A stretch of DNA of 11,001 nucleotides, taken from Candidatus Falkowiibacteriota bacterium (lineage in GTDB: Bacteria > Patescibacteriota > Patescibacteriia > CAIXNZ01 > JADLGS01). Positions 1 to 7,821 of this stretch are shown here, piece after piece. The notes beneath the pieces were generated by a model that saw nothing but the letters and a program-made list of their open reading frames with translations, ran no database searches and was not told where the DNA came from. The first letter of the stretch is position 1, and each line of letters begins with the position of its first letter. Both the position numbers and the translations under genes were made by a program. The stretch is taken from assembly GCA_020849205.1 (NCBI GenBank), contig JADLGS010000017.1, forward strand, positions 1 to 11,001, given 5' to 3'.

Positions 1-730
1 CAAGTTGACCAAGCTGTGCGTCTGCTTGCGCGCGTAATCGCACTTCGTAATATCCAGGCGTCACGCCTCCCAAATGAATCGCGGCAGGATTTGTTTCGTA
101 AGTTGTAATTACTTCATTATTAAAAATAACATCCGCACCAACAAATCCACTCACCACATCAAATTCAACATCAAGCGCATCACCATTCACCTCAAAAACA
201 AACGCATGAGAACCAAGTAGCGGAAGTTCGTACGTTGATGTGGTATTCCAATACGATCGTTCGTATGGCTTTAGCTTATCAAGTAGATACGTCGCGACTT
301 TTGAAATAGGAACTGTAGTGATGTCTTGTACTGTTGGCTTGTAGTAAACGCAATAGTCATCGCCACAACCATAATTCCAATTGAGATTGGTGAGTAATGG
401 AGCTGCGATAGGTACAAACGTAATTCCACCTTCTTGTTCATAACCAAGGCTCACCGGAGTCGCGACGTCGCGCATATCAAAATCAAATACCGCTTCATCA
501 AAATACGTTGGTGTGCGAAGTGTAAAATGGAGCGGTTCACCAATGACTGCTCCATCGCGCAATCGCGCTTGTGGCGTAAGCAATGAAACATGCGCGTCAG
601 CTTTTTGAAAATCAGTTGAGATATTCATACGCCCGCTTATTCGCATATCATGCAACACTAACCCAAGCACCACAATAATCGGAAGTGTTGTAACAAGTAC
701 GAGAAATTTTTTTCGAGTGATATTATTCAT
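1..730 (-). CDS. Membrane-anchored extracytoplasmic protein of unknown function, 3' part missing (runs off the window)
   Basis: An open frame of 243 codons reads from ATG at 730 to the left edge without a stop, so the C-terminus lies outside the window. The product begins MNNITRKKF, followed by one hydrophobic segment (about residues 9-26, LVLVTTLPIIVVLGLVL), which looks like a signal anchor leaving the rest outside the cytoplasm. The visible remainder has no further membrane segment and looks beta-rich, with alternating hydrophobic residues, a Cys pair in GCGDDYC (about residues 120-126) that could form a disulfide, and a GGVTPGYYEVRLRA stretch like the edge strands of Ig-like or jelly-roll domains. 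I do not recognise a family. The ATG overlaps the stop of the upstream GT-C gene (ATGAATAA, 8 bp shared), which suggests translational coupling and a common function in surface glycan work. The reading frame is certain enough; the function is unknown. Confidence 0.85.
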   Translation of the reverse strand, partial: MNNITRKKFLVLVTTLPIIVVLGLVLHDMRISGRMNISTDFQKADAHVSLLTPQARLRDGAVIGEPLHFTLRTPTYFDEAVFDFDMRDVATPVSLGYEQEGGITFVPIAAPLLTNLNWNYGCGDDYCVYYKPTVQDITTVPISKVATYLLDKLKPYERSYWNTTSTYELPLLGSHAFVFEVNGDALDVEFDVVSGFVGADVIFNNEVITTYETNPAAIHLGGVTPGYYEVRLRAQADAQLGQL

Positions 731-2255
731 GTGAAATAGTATATAAGAAATATCCATACCCTAACTCTTGAGGATTTGAAATAGTTAGATTTGCCGGACG
801 CTCATCCTTGTACCCCATATAGTACAGCGAAATACCTTCAAGACGCAACGCCTCAAAACCATCAAGAATTGATGGATCGTACTGTGAAATAACCTGCCGA
901 TGCGGAAACACAATCTTGTCGCCACGTGTCGTTACAATCACCGATGAAGTTGGAGTGGCGCGCAACACTGCATCACGAATACTTTCATATTCATGAATAC
1001 TTTGTTTGATGCGTGGTATCGAGTCAGAGGCCTTGCCATACACAGCGCTATAATTAACTCCGACAACAACAAAAAGCGTAGCGATCAGAATTATCAATGT
1101 TGCGCGTGAAGTAGTGATGAGATATGAAACGAATTGCGTGATGAATGGAATGAGTAGCAAAAAGAATGGTAGATAGTAACGATTATACGAAATTCCAAGC
1201 ACAGAAATTTGAGTAATGAATGTGTCGGGATACGCGTATGTTCCATAGAGCGCTGATACAATTACAAACACTCCTACCACAGCCGAGATGTAATACCAAA
1301 ATAATTTTTTTGACCAAGCAAAATATGCGCTCACCACTCCAAAACTCGCAAGCGCAAAATAGTGCCAATGCGTAGAAATGAGATATGTAAGAAATACGTG
1401 CCCAAGGGCTTTCAAATTAAAAGTAAAAGGAAGCGATGCTTGAATCGCTTGAGACGAGTTTTGTGAAATAGTATGAAAATATCCAAAAGCTAAGGGAGAT
1501 CCATAGAGATACCTATTCGCTGCAAGCAAACCGATGCTTGCAACAATAACTGGCGCAATCACAAGTACATATTGGCTCCAAGGTATTTGTTTTTTGTAAT
1601 ACAACGCATAGAGCAAGTACAAAAATCCAATCCACAACATTTCAAGTGGACGAATGAGTGTAATGAGTGCAAGCAACAACCCAACCGCTCCCCCTAAGCT
1701 CGGCTTAGGGGTTACCCCGAAGCCGAGCTTAGGGGTAACAGCAAACGCGATCAACGCGAGCGCGCAGACCACGATGTTTGGTAACAAACTAAAGTGCGCA
1801 TAATACCAATACGCAGGAAGCGTTGCTACTAAAACCGCGCCACTCACCGCAAGACGCCAATCACCCATTGCGCGGCGCAACAACACGTACATCGCAACAA
1901 TTCCCGCGCCGGCAAGAAGCGGCGTTACATACAAAACATATGCGCCAAGAATCGAATATAACAATCCATACACAAGTGGGATACCAACGAATCCAACGGG
2001 TACCAAAAAATGAGAAGCAAGTGTCATTGAACGTGGGGTCACGAGATTCGTCGCAACAAGATCAAGCGGTTGAGAAACTTTGAGTGATTGCGATGAAATA
2101 AAAAACCAATTTGACATCTCGTCAGGCCACGAAAACAGTAAAGCATGGACGTCGATAAGAGACGCCGCGCTTACGACAAATGCGGTGACGATGATCGCCA
2201 TAAGCACCTGTGCTACACTTGGTCGATACCTACATAAAGATAGTTTCATAATCAT
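723..2255 (-). CDS. Polytopic GT-C fold glycosyltransferase-like protein (family 39/ArnT-PMT type)
   Basis: The 510-residue product has many hydrophobic helices up to about residue 405, then a soluble tail of about 100 residues. Just after the first helix, the loop FSWPDEMSNWFF carries adjacent acidic residues D45-E46, the place where PMT/ArnT-type GT-C enzymes keep their catalytic Asp-Glu. Enzymes of this kind move a sugar from a polyprenyl-phosphate donor to an acceptor on the outer face of the membrane. The sugar and acceptor cannot be told from sequence. Residues 173-188 (VTPKLGFG VTPKPSLG) are encoded by a palindromic repeat lying in a loop between helices. Translation may start at 2255 or at a second ATG two codons later (2249); an AGGA lies about 10 bases before the first. 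The stop overlaps the next gene's ATG. Confidence is high for a membrane protein and moderate for glycosyltransferase activity. Confidence 0.75.
   Translation of the reverse strand: MIMKLSLCRYRPSVAQVLMAIIVTAFVVSAASLIDVHALLFSWPDEMSNWFFISSQSLKVSQPLDLVATNLVTPRSMTLASHFLVPVGFVGIPLVYGLLYSILGAYVLYVTPLLAGAGIVAMYVLLRRAMGDWRLAVSGAVLVATLPAYWYYAHFSLLPNIVVCALALIAFAVTPKLGFGVTPKPSLGGAVGLLLALITLIRPLEMLWIGFLYLLYALYYKKQIPWSQYVLVIAPVIVASIGLLAANRYLYGSPLAFGYFHTISQNSSQAIQASLPFTFNLKALGHVFLTYLISTHWHYFALASFGVVSAYFAWSKKLFWYYISAVVGVFVIVSALYGTYAYPDTFITQISVLGISYNRYYLPFFLLLIPFITQFVSYLITTSRATLIILIATLFVVVGVNYSAVYGKASDSIPRIKQSIHEYESIRDAVLRATPTSSVIVTTRGDKIVFPHRQVISQYDPSILDGFEALRLEGISLYYMGYKDERPANLTISNPQELGYGYFLYTISHE
1691..1735. 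repeat. Perfect 16-bp inverted repeat inside a coding sequence (palindromic element)
   Basis: The left arm at 1691-1706 (cccctaagctcggctt) is exactly complementary to the right arm at 1720-1735 (aagccgagcttagggg), with a 13-base loop. Shorter symmetries are nested inside: cccctaagc/gcttagggg around tcg at the left, and ggggt-t-acccc in the loop. Read in the gene's frame, 1692-1739 is exactly 48 bp and encodes two similar octapeptides, VTPKLGFG and VTPKPSLG, so the frame is kept. It looks like a small palindromic element that inserted into, or arose by duplication within, a loop-coding part of the GT-C gene. Confidence 0.85.
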
Positions 2256-2290
2256 GACAATCTTATCCTATTTATTATTTTTACCAAAGC

Positions 2291-4354
2291 ATGATACTAT
2301 ACGTTTATCGTATGAAATCATCAATTCTCTCTAATCTTAGGGTAACAATATTGTTAATGCTTATGGCGATAGGCACGCTCTTGTGTGCATATTTTAAGTT
2401 TTTTGCGCCTTTAAACGTTTTGATGTTTGTCGGGACAACACTATTCGCAAGTATTGCGCTTGGAGCGTGCCTTGCGCGCCACAAATCGCCACTACTTCAA
2501 TTCATAATCGGGTTACTCACGTTTTGTGGCGCGCACATCGTCACCCTCACCGCGCTCTTTCACCTCACCACCTTAACTCCGATGACATACATGATTGTGT
2601 TTTTTAGCGTAACCATGTTTACAATTATTCTGTGCCAGTTTTCAAATCCTATTCATTTTCCAAATTCAAAATTCCAAACTCCCTATTCATTTTCACAAAA
2701 AGAATCCTACCTTATTACACTTGCATCACTCCTACTTGCGTCCATGATCTACAAGGCTTGGGACGTGGGAAGTATTAACGCAATTACGAGCATATGGCAT
2801 CAACTACCAGCTTACTTTTTGCTCCTCGTAGTAACACTCATCGGTTTAATCACGTGGTACTATGCCTCACCCGTCGCAACATGGGGACTTACCGGATTTT
2901 TTGCGTTCCTAGGAATTTTTGGAAATCTTGTATATCGACTAGGATTTGGATTTGATGGTTTTATTCATCGCGCGAGCGAACAACTACTGCAATCAACGGG
3001 CACGATTTTTCCTGCGCCACTTTACTATATTGGTCATTACACATTCACAATCCTAGTTTCGACGCTTACCAACATTTCAGTCATCACTCTTGATAAGATA
3101 CTACCTCTTGTACTGTACGCTTTAATTCCTCTCACAGCATACGCAGTTTATAATTCAAAAAAATCTGCTTTTTTTACTCTTATCTTACTCACACTCCCCC
3201 TTTCACTTTTTGTAAACCCAACGCCACAGGCAACATCACTTGTGCTTTCAATTATTCACCTTATCTTACTCTCACTACACGCAAAAGATAAAAGTGTCTC
3301 ATTAGTAACAATCATAATGTTGATCGGCACTATCGTTGCAATTCATCCACTTTCAGGAATCATGCTTCTTGTACCAACATTCTTTGCGGTTATTGGATTT
3401 GGTCACAATAAATCAGCACAATTATCCTTAGCAGCGCTCGCCTCAATCTTATTTCCATTAGCGTTTATCGTGGCAAGCAACTTTTCACCAAACGCAGTTG
3501 TAATTGATTTTAACTTTGCAAACCTACTTCGCCTTCCGCATCCATTTATATCAAATGGAAATTTTGTACTCGATCTTATCTATGTCATTGGTAATGCCAT
3601 ATACACCGCCGTACCTTTTGCGCTCATCGGCATCATATACTTCGCATTTTCACGTCGCCATGCGCATCTCGCGCCCGCAAGCGCAGCGCTCATCACGACA
3701 ACGCTTGGTTGGGTCATTATGACTGTTGGGCTTAAATTCACAACACTCGCTCCTAGTGAAGTTTTTGTGTATACCGACAGAGTTCGAGACATCGCGCTTA
3801 TGTTATCAGTTTTTGTAATCTATCAAGCGCTTGTCGAACTTTTTGAATCACAGCGCCACGACGTATTTCCGCTCAAGGCGCTACTCACACTATCATTTCC
3901 ACTACTCGTCACCTCATCGCTTTACCTCTCTTTTCCGCGTTTTGATACGTACGAAGACAGTAACTTCAAGAATATGACCCGCGATGATGTTGCAGTAGTA
4001 CATGCCATCAAAGAACGCGCTCACGCATCATACGTCACACTCACGCATCAAATGACGTCTATAGCAGCGCTTCGTGAATTTGGCTTTGACAACAACGTCA
4101 CACTTTCAAACGGTCGGCGTGTGTTTTTGTATCCACTACCAACGGGTGACGTATTGCACAACGAATTCACTACGCTTCTTGATACACAAGATGTTGCTCA
4201 AAAAATCAAAGATATTAAAACGCTTACCAATGTTAATGAAATTTTTGTTGCGTTACCGCGTTCATGGACAAACTTTGATGCGATACAACAAAAGCTCTCC
4301 ACGCATGCGCAAGAGAGCTTTGAAGTCGGGGCTATTGTAGTGTGGTTATTCTAA
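2291..4354 (+). CDS. Large polytopic membrane protein, probable GT-C-type glycosyltransferase or envelope-glycan protein
   Basis: The 687-residue product is hydrophobic through most of its length (roughly a dozen or more membrane segments up to about residue 565), followed by a soluble C-terminal domain of about 120 residues rich in polar alpha/beta sequence. The layout, many helices then a soluble tail, matches its divergent neighbour at 723-2255. The loop GFGFDGFIHRASE (about residues 218-230) has an Asp after an aromatic and is followed by PAPLYYIGHY, a pattern that could be a GT-C catalytic loop, but there is no clear family signature, so the enzymatic call is inference. No Shine-Dalgarno sequence precedes either candidate start: ATG 2291 (MILYVYRMKSS) or ATG 2312 (MKSSILSNLR), the latter giving a more usual N-terminus. 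Its stop overlaps the convergent GT4 gene by 9 bp. Residues 118-137 are encoded by a low-complexity stretch with a direct repeat. Confidence 0.7.
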   Translation: MILYVYRMKSSILSNLRVTILLMLMAIGTLLCAYFKFFAPLNVLMFVGTTLFASIALGACLARHKSPLLQFIIGLLTFCGAHIVTLTALFHLTTLTPMTYMIVFFSVTMFTIILCQFSNPIHFPNSKFQTPYSFSQKESYLITLASLLLASMIYKAWDVGSINAITSIWHQLPAYFLLLVVTLIGLITWYYASPVATWGLTGFFAFLGIFGNLVYRLGFGFDGFIHRASEQLLQSTGTIFPAPLYYIGHYTFTILVSTLTNISVITLDKILPLVLYALIPLTAYAVYNSKKSAFFTLILLTLPLSLFVNPTPQATSLVLSIIHLILLSLHAKDKSVSLVTIIMLIGTIVAIHPLSGIMLLVPTFFAVIGFGHNKSAQLSLAALASILFPLAFIVASNFSPNAVVIDFNFANLLRLPHPFISNGNFVLDLIYVIGNAIYTAVPFALIGIIYFAFSRRHAHLAPASAALITTTLGWVIMTVGLKFTTLAPSEVFVYTDRVRDIALMLSVFVIYQALVELFESQRHDVFPLKALLTLSFPLLVTSSLYLSFPRFDTYEDSNFKNMTRDDVAVVHAIKERAHASYVTLTHQMTSIAALREFGFDNNVTLSNGRRVFLYPLPTGDVLHNEFTTLLDTQDVAQKIKDIKTLTNVNEIFVALPRSWTNFDAIQQKLSTHAQESFEVGAIVVWLF
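2648..2694. repeat. Direct repeat with AT-rich spacer inside a coding sequence
   Basis: The 13-mer cctattcattttc occurs at 2648-2660 and again at 2682-2694, separated by 21 bases of A-rich sequence (caaattcaaaattccaaact and one more base). The stretch encodes a polar, low-complexity loop (SNPIHFPNSKFQTPYSFSQ) between hydrophobic helices of the large membrane protein, so it looks like a repeat tolerated within a gene. Confidence 0.7.
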
Positions 4355-5509
4355 AATCTGTCGTACGTATTCATCCGTCGAGCAAGACTCAATAAACGCA
4401 CGTCCCTGCATCGCCATCCAATGATATTTATTTTGTGATAGATACGATTTTTCAAGCGCTCCCACGAGCGACTCACGGTCACCGGGTTCAAAAATAAATC
4501 CTGTCACTCCCTCTTGCACCAACTCCGCGGCCCCACCAATACGCGGCACAATTACAGGCGTGCTATTAGCAAATCCTTCATAAGGTGTACCTGGTGAATT
4601 TTCGAACACTAATGACGCCAAAACATTATACGAAATATTATCAAACACTTTTGATGGTAACTGATCGTTTGAAATTCTTCCTGCAAAATGGATCCACGAA
4701 AGCGGGTAACGAGTTTTAAGCTCCGAAAGCAACGCGCCATCTCCTACAATAATCAACTTCACTTCAGGATATTTGTCGTGAAAAATTTCAAATGCTTCGA
4801 TAAGTAATTTCACTCCTTTGTGCTCACTCACCTGACCAATGCAAGCGTATACACCATTATACGATTTTTCGACATACTCACGATGCAAATCAATAGAATT
4901 GCGAATTACTTTTTTGTGAGCGTGCGCAAAATATCCATACTGTTCATAATATGATAAAAGCCATTGCGACGGCGACACTACATACTTTACTCCAGATAAT
5001 ATTCGTTTCATCAAAGCGACATACATTACGAAGAGTATTTTTTTGAAAAAACTTTCTTTTGGATGATGCCAATACAACAGTCCACTTGGATATGCATACT
5101 GCACATCATGCACAGTATGTGCGTGCTTAAACTCTTTTGAAATGCGTGAGAGTAATCGATACCCCATTCCAATAATATTGTGAGTCAAAACTAGCTCTGG
5201 TTGTTGTTCACGCAAAATCTTCATCACCTCATCCGATGTTGCCAACGAAAACATATTGTACATATGAAATACGAGGCGAACCAAAATATTTGATTTTGGT
5301 AAATCAATGAAATTGATTGGCATGCGTGGCTTAATCCGATGCACCGTTACTCCATCATCATCGTGAACAACTTCATCAAATCGTCCTAACGCAATAACAT
5401 GGACCTTATGCCCCCGCGAAACCAAAGCACGCGCAACAGTGTGCGTCACAACTTCTGCCCCACCGCGAGTATCGGGGTGATATAGGGAGTTAATTAAGAA
5501 TATCTTCAT
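4346..5509 (-). CDS. GT4-family glycosyltransferase (GT-B fold)
   Basis: The 387-residue length fits GT4 retaining glycosyltransferases, which act in the cytoplasm or at the inner membrane face and add sugars from nucleotide donors. The N-terminal domain opens with MKIFLINSLYHPDTRGGAE, where the GGAE loop (residues 16-19) is typical of the acceptor-side Rossmann domain. The C-terminal donor-binding domain has YACIGQVSEHKGVKLLIEAF (K231-G232), KLIIVGDG, and the E-x7-E signature E303/E311, followed by GFANSTPVIVPRIGGAAELV. Donor and acceptor sugars are unknown. It is the last gene of the minus-strand sugar cluster and follows the other GT4 after an 83-bp repeat-filled gap. A TATTAT box lies 8 bases before the ATG, so it could have its own promoter. 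No Shine-Dalgarno sequence is visible. Confidence 0.92.
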   Translation of the reverse strand: MKIFLINSLYHPDTRGGAEVVTHTVARALVSRGHKVHVIALGRFDEVVHDDDGVTVHRIKPRMPINFIDLPKSNILVRLVFHMYNMFSLATSDEVMKILREQQPELVLTHNIIGMGYRLLSRISKEFKHAHTVHDVQYAYPSGLLYWHHPKESFFKKILFVMYVALMKRILSGVKYVVSPSQWLLSYYEQYGYFAHAHKKVIRNSIDLHREYVEKSYNGVYACIGQVSEHKGVKLLIEAFEIFHDKYPEVKLIIVGDGALLSELKTRYPLSWIHFAGRISNDQLPSKVFDNISYNVLASLVFENSPGTPYEGFANSTPVIVPRIGGAAELVQEGVTGFIFEPGDRESLVGALEKSYLSQNKYHWMAMQGRAFIESCSTDEYVRQILE

Positions 5510-5517
5510 GATTCTAT

Positions 5518-5523
5518 ATAATA
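5518..5523 (-). promoter_or_regulatory. Possible -10 box just upstream of the GT4 start
   Basis: On the minus strand TATTAT (5 of 6 to the TATAAT consensus) ends 8 bases before the ATG at 5509. The surroundings are very A+T-rich, so chance matches are likely. It is listed because the spacing equals that of the clearer boxes at the SDR, GT2 and subtilase genes. Confidence 0.3.
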
Positions 5524-5532
5524 TTAAATTAT

Positions 5533-5587
5533 TAGTTTCTAATTACTAATTGCTAATTACTAGTTCAGAACTAGAAACTAGAAACTA
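5533..5587. repeat. A+T-rich intergenic repeat with nested inverted repeats
   Basis: The 83-bp gap between the two GT4 genes holds iterated taattac/taattgc units and tagaaac units. The segment tagtttcta at 5533-5541 is complementary to tagaaacta at 5572-5580, and agaaacta at 5580-5587 could pair with the same arm. Between them, ctagttc-a-gaactag (5560-5574) is a perfect 7-bp inverted repeat around one base. There is no T-run after the stems, so it is not a standard terminator. It may be a decayed repeat element or an mRNA processing hairpin. Confidence 0.65.
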
Positions 5588-5592
5588 GTAAC

Positions 5593-6723
5593 TTATTTAA
5601 TTCCATTATATACCTCAATGAGCTTTGCGACTACAACTTCAGAAGAATAATTCTTTTGCGCAAAATCAACGCAATCATTCGTTACGCTAGCTTTCCAATT
5701 CGTAGTAAGAGCTTCACGCATAAGCGCGGCGCACTCTCCTTCGTTTTTAACGCCAAATACCTTACCAAATGGCGCTGGCGCAACTGTGCGAACGCCTGGT
5801 AAGCGCGATGCTAGCACAGGTGTGCCGGATGCAAGTGACTCAATAAGCACTATTCCAAATGCTTCGCTTGAATCAATCGAGGGTAAGATTGTTACATCTG
5901 CATTACTATACTGCGCCGGCAAATCATCATTAGAAACATTTCCTGCAAACACAACATGTTCGGCTACACCGATATTTTTTGCGTGTAGTTCATACTTCTT
6001 CTGCAAATCACCACTACCCACAATAACAAGTCGCGGTTGATTTTCTTTGAAACTCTTATGCATCAACGAAAAAGAAGTGATCAAAAAATCAACGCCTTTA
6101 AAATAGTGCGCTTTATCAAGTCCACCTACAAAAAGAATTGTTGGAACGTGATTCTCACTGCGTTCGCGTGGATAGAAATGTTGTGTATTTACTTCAGGAG
6201 GAATTTCATGAAATTTGTTGGGAATACTGTAGAATTGTTTTTTAATTTTTGAATGCGCTGCATAATCATTACTCGTCACTATGACAGCATCAGAGCGTTT
6301 GATAAGTTTTGGTAATAAAAATTTAGCGTGCAGTGCAAAAAAGGGTGAAAGTGCGAAACTTCCTTTTACATCCATGTGATACGTCGTCACTAATTTCCAT
6401 TTTGGATAAGCGAGTTGCGCTGCAATCAAAAACTCAGCAACTCCATAAAAAGGATAGTGTAGATGAACGATATCAAAATCAGCTACGAGCTTTGTGATTT
6501 GCGGACAAACTCCTGCATTCCCAAAAGTAGCTAACGGAAACATGCGATGAACATGCACCCCTTCTTGTAATGAATACTCTGGCTCATCACCATAGGGTAA
6601 AGTAAAAACATGCACCTCATATCCCAGTTTTGCGAGCGCCACACTGTGATTGTAACTCATGGTACCAATCCCCCCGCGATACGGTGGATAGACACAAACC
6701 ACTTGAGCAATTTTTGTGTTCAT
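5593..6723 (-). CDS. GT4-family glycosyltransferase (GT-B fold)
   Basis: This is a second GT4-type enzyme, 376 residues, clearly distinct in sequence from its neighbour at 4346-5509. The N-terminal domain starts MNTKIAQVVCVYPPYRGGIG with the conserved glycine loop (residues 17-20), then DIVHLHYPF and LVTTYHMD, motifs common in mannosyl- and glucosyltransferases of this family. The C-terminal domain shows ILFVGGLDKAHYFKGVDFLI (K204, K209), RLVIVGSGD, and E287-x7-E295 within SSEAFGIVLIESLASGTPVLAS, all expected for binding a nucleotide-sugar donor. The sugar specificity cannot be read. The start is 6 bp after the stop of the upstream GT2 gene, with no Shine-Dalgarno sequence in the gap, so translation probably depends on coupling. 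It sits mid-operon in the glycan cluster. Confidence 0.93.
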   Translation of the reverse strand: MNTKIAQVVCVYPPYRGGIGTMSYNHSVALAKLGYEVHVFTLPYGDEPEYSLQEGVHVHRMFPLATFGNAGVCPQITKLVADFDIVHLHYPFYGVAEFLIAAQLAYPKWKLVTTYHMDVKGSFALSPFFALHAKFLLPKLIKRSDAVIVTSNDYAAHSKIKKQFYSIPNKFHEIPPEVNTQHFYPRERSENHVPTILFVGGLDKAHYFKGVDFLITSFSLMHKSFKENQPRLVIVGSGDLQKKYELHAKNIGVAEHVVFAGNVSNDDLPAQYSNADVTILPSIDSSEAFGIVLIESLASGTPVLASRLPGVRTVAPAPFGKVFGVKNEGECAALMREALTTNWKASVTNDCVDFAQKNYSSEVVVAKLIEVYNGIK

Positions 6724-6729
6724 ACATTT

Positions 6730-7800
6730 TTACCAAACAATAATCTTAGAAACTATCTTCCAATAGACAAGCATGATAGGATTTACAACATATACAAGCA
6801 AAGGGTTGGCAATTTCTTGATACAATACACGACCTTCCATTGGGCGTGTTAAAATCCGATCACTGAGTAGGCGAAGTTGTTTAATCTCTTTTCTTGTTTT
6901 CAAAATCTTTTTCCAAGTTTCAAAGCTATAAAAATAACGAATTGCTTTCCACTTAGCACTCCACCACCTATTCAATATCGCATACGCAATCATTCCCGCC
7001 TCCATAAACAAAATCATCGGTGATATCAATAGTATGGTTTGCCACTTGTAATAATGAAACATCGCGAGGTAACGATTGCGTTCCATGTAGTAAATCATAA
7101 GCACGCTTCGTCCAAATTCATATTTGTGATACAAGACTGAAAGTGGGGCAAGTAAAATATCATACCCCGCAAGTTTAGCGCGCCAACTCATCTCAACGTC
7201 ATCGTGGTACATGTAGTATTCTTCGTTGTATGTTCCAATTTTTTCAATTACTTCGCGTGAGACAATAAAAGAACATCCGCTCGCATATCCTTCAATCTTT
7301 GGATACCCTGTCACGACGAAATCTTCTTCTTTGTAATAACTCGTAAATCCAAAACCTAAGTAATGCATAATGTTACCCAGAGTATTTATTTTTGGCTTTG
7401 ACCATTCCTCTTCATTTTGTGGATAGAGTAAAATTTTAGATTGGACGAGTCCTGCTTGAGGGTTATTTTCGAGTGCAATAACTAACTCTGGTAACCAGCG
7501 CTTATCATACTTCACATCCATATTTGCAATCACAAAATACTCACACCCATCCTTCATCCCTTGAGCAATTCCAGCGTTATTTGCTGCAGCATAATTACCA
7601 TCTTCACGTGGCACAATTACGGCCTCAGGGTAGTTTTGAGCGATATAAGCGCGTGACTCCTCGCTTGATGCATTATCAACGATATACACCTTAATTTGAT
7701 CTGCCGGATACTCTTGTAAACGCAAAGAATCCCGACATTCCTCCAAAAATCGGTTTACATACGTCTTATAATTCACGAGCACTACAGCAACTTTTTTCAT
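6730..7800 (-). CDS. Family-2 glycosyltransferase (GT-A fold, WbbL/rhamnosyltransferase-like) with C-terminal membrane segments
   Basis: The 356-residue product begins MKKVAVVLVNYKTYVNRFLE. Donor-site motifs appear in order: YIVDNAS (D42), GNYAAANNAGI (residues 68-77), the metal-site equivalent ANMDVKYD (D95), SGCSFIVSREVIEKIG (174-189), and YHDDVEMSWRAKLAGY (198-213), the acidic ED-type motif with R207; then H225 and YYMERNRYL. These match the rhamnosyltransferase-like branch of inverting GT2 enzymes that extend surface polysaccharides. Unlike a soluble GT2, it has a hydrophobic segment at about 255-276 and another at about 332-351, suggesting attachment to the inner membrane, where a lipid-linked acceptor would be. 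It lies 21 bp after the SDR gene and 6 bp before a GT4 gene. AAGGAG directly follows the SDR stop but is 15 bases from this ATG; a TATACT box is nearer. Confidence 0.92.
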   Translation of the reverse strand: MKKVAVVLVNYKTYVNRFLEECRDSLRLQEYPADQIKVYIVDNASSEESRAYIAQNYPEAVIVPREDGNYAAANNAGIAQGMKDGCEYFVIANMDVKYDKRWLPELVIALENNPQAGLVQSKILLYPQNEEEWSKPKINTLGNIMHYLGFGFTSYYKEEDFVVTGYPKIEGYASGCSFIVSREVIEKIGTYNEEYYMYHDDVEMSWRAKLAGYDILLAPLSVLYHKYEFGRSVLMIYYMERNRYLAMFHYYKWQTILLISPMILFMEAGMIAYAILNRWWSAKWKAIRYFYSFETWKKILKTRKEIKQLRLLSDRILTRPMEGRVLYQEIANPLLVYVVNPIMLVYWKIVSKIIVW

Positions 7801-7807
7801 ACTCTTC

Positions 7808-7813
7808 AGTATA
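7808..7813 (-). promoter_or_regulatory. Possible internal -10 box 7 bp before the GT2 start
   Basis: In the 21-bp gap between the SDR and GT2 genes, the minus strand reads TATACT (5 of 6 to TATAAT), ending 7 bases before the ATG at 7800. This spacing would put the transcription start at or next to the ATG. A strong -35 was not evident; the assignment is inference. Confidence 0.35.
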
Positions 7814-7821
7814 CACTCCTT

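Noticed and set aside
1823-2334. Plus-strand open frames of 86 and 84 codons opposite the 5' part of the GT-C gene at 723-2255
   Set aside because: They are antisense shadows of a hydrophobic coding region with no independent evidence for translation.
5533-5587. CRISPR-like array, because short units recur in the gap between GT4 genes
   Set aside because: The units are only 7-8 bases, adjoin each other without unique spacers, and there are no cas genes nearby.
5510-5592. Rho-independent terminator between the two GT4 genes
   Set aside because: The stems are A+T-rich and no T-run follows any of them on the minus strand. It is better described as a repeat.
7816-7821. AAGGAG as the ribosome binding site of the GT2 gene
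   Set aside because: It is 15 bases from the ATG, much longer than a working spacing, and no closer in-frame start fits the family's N-terminus.
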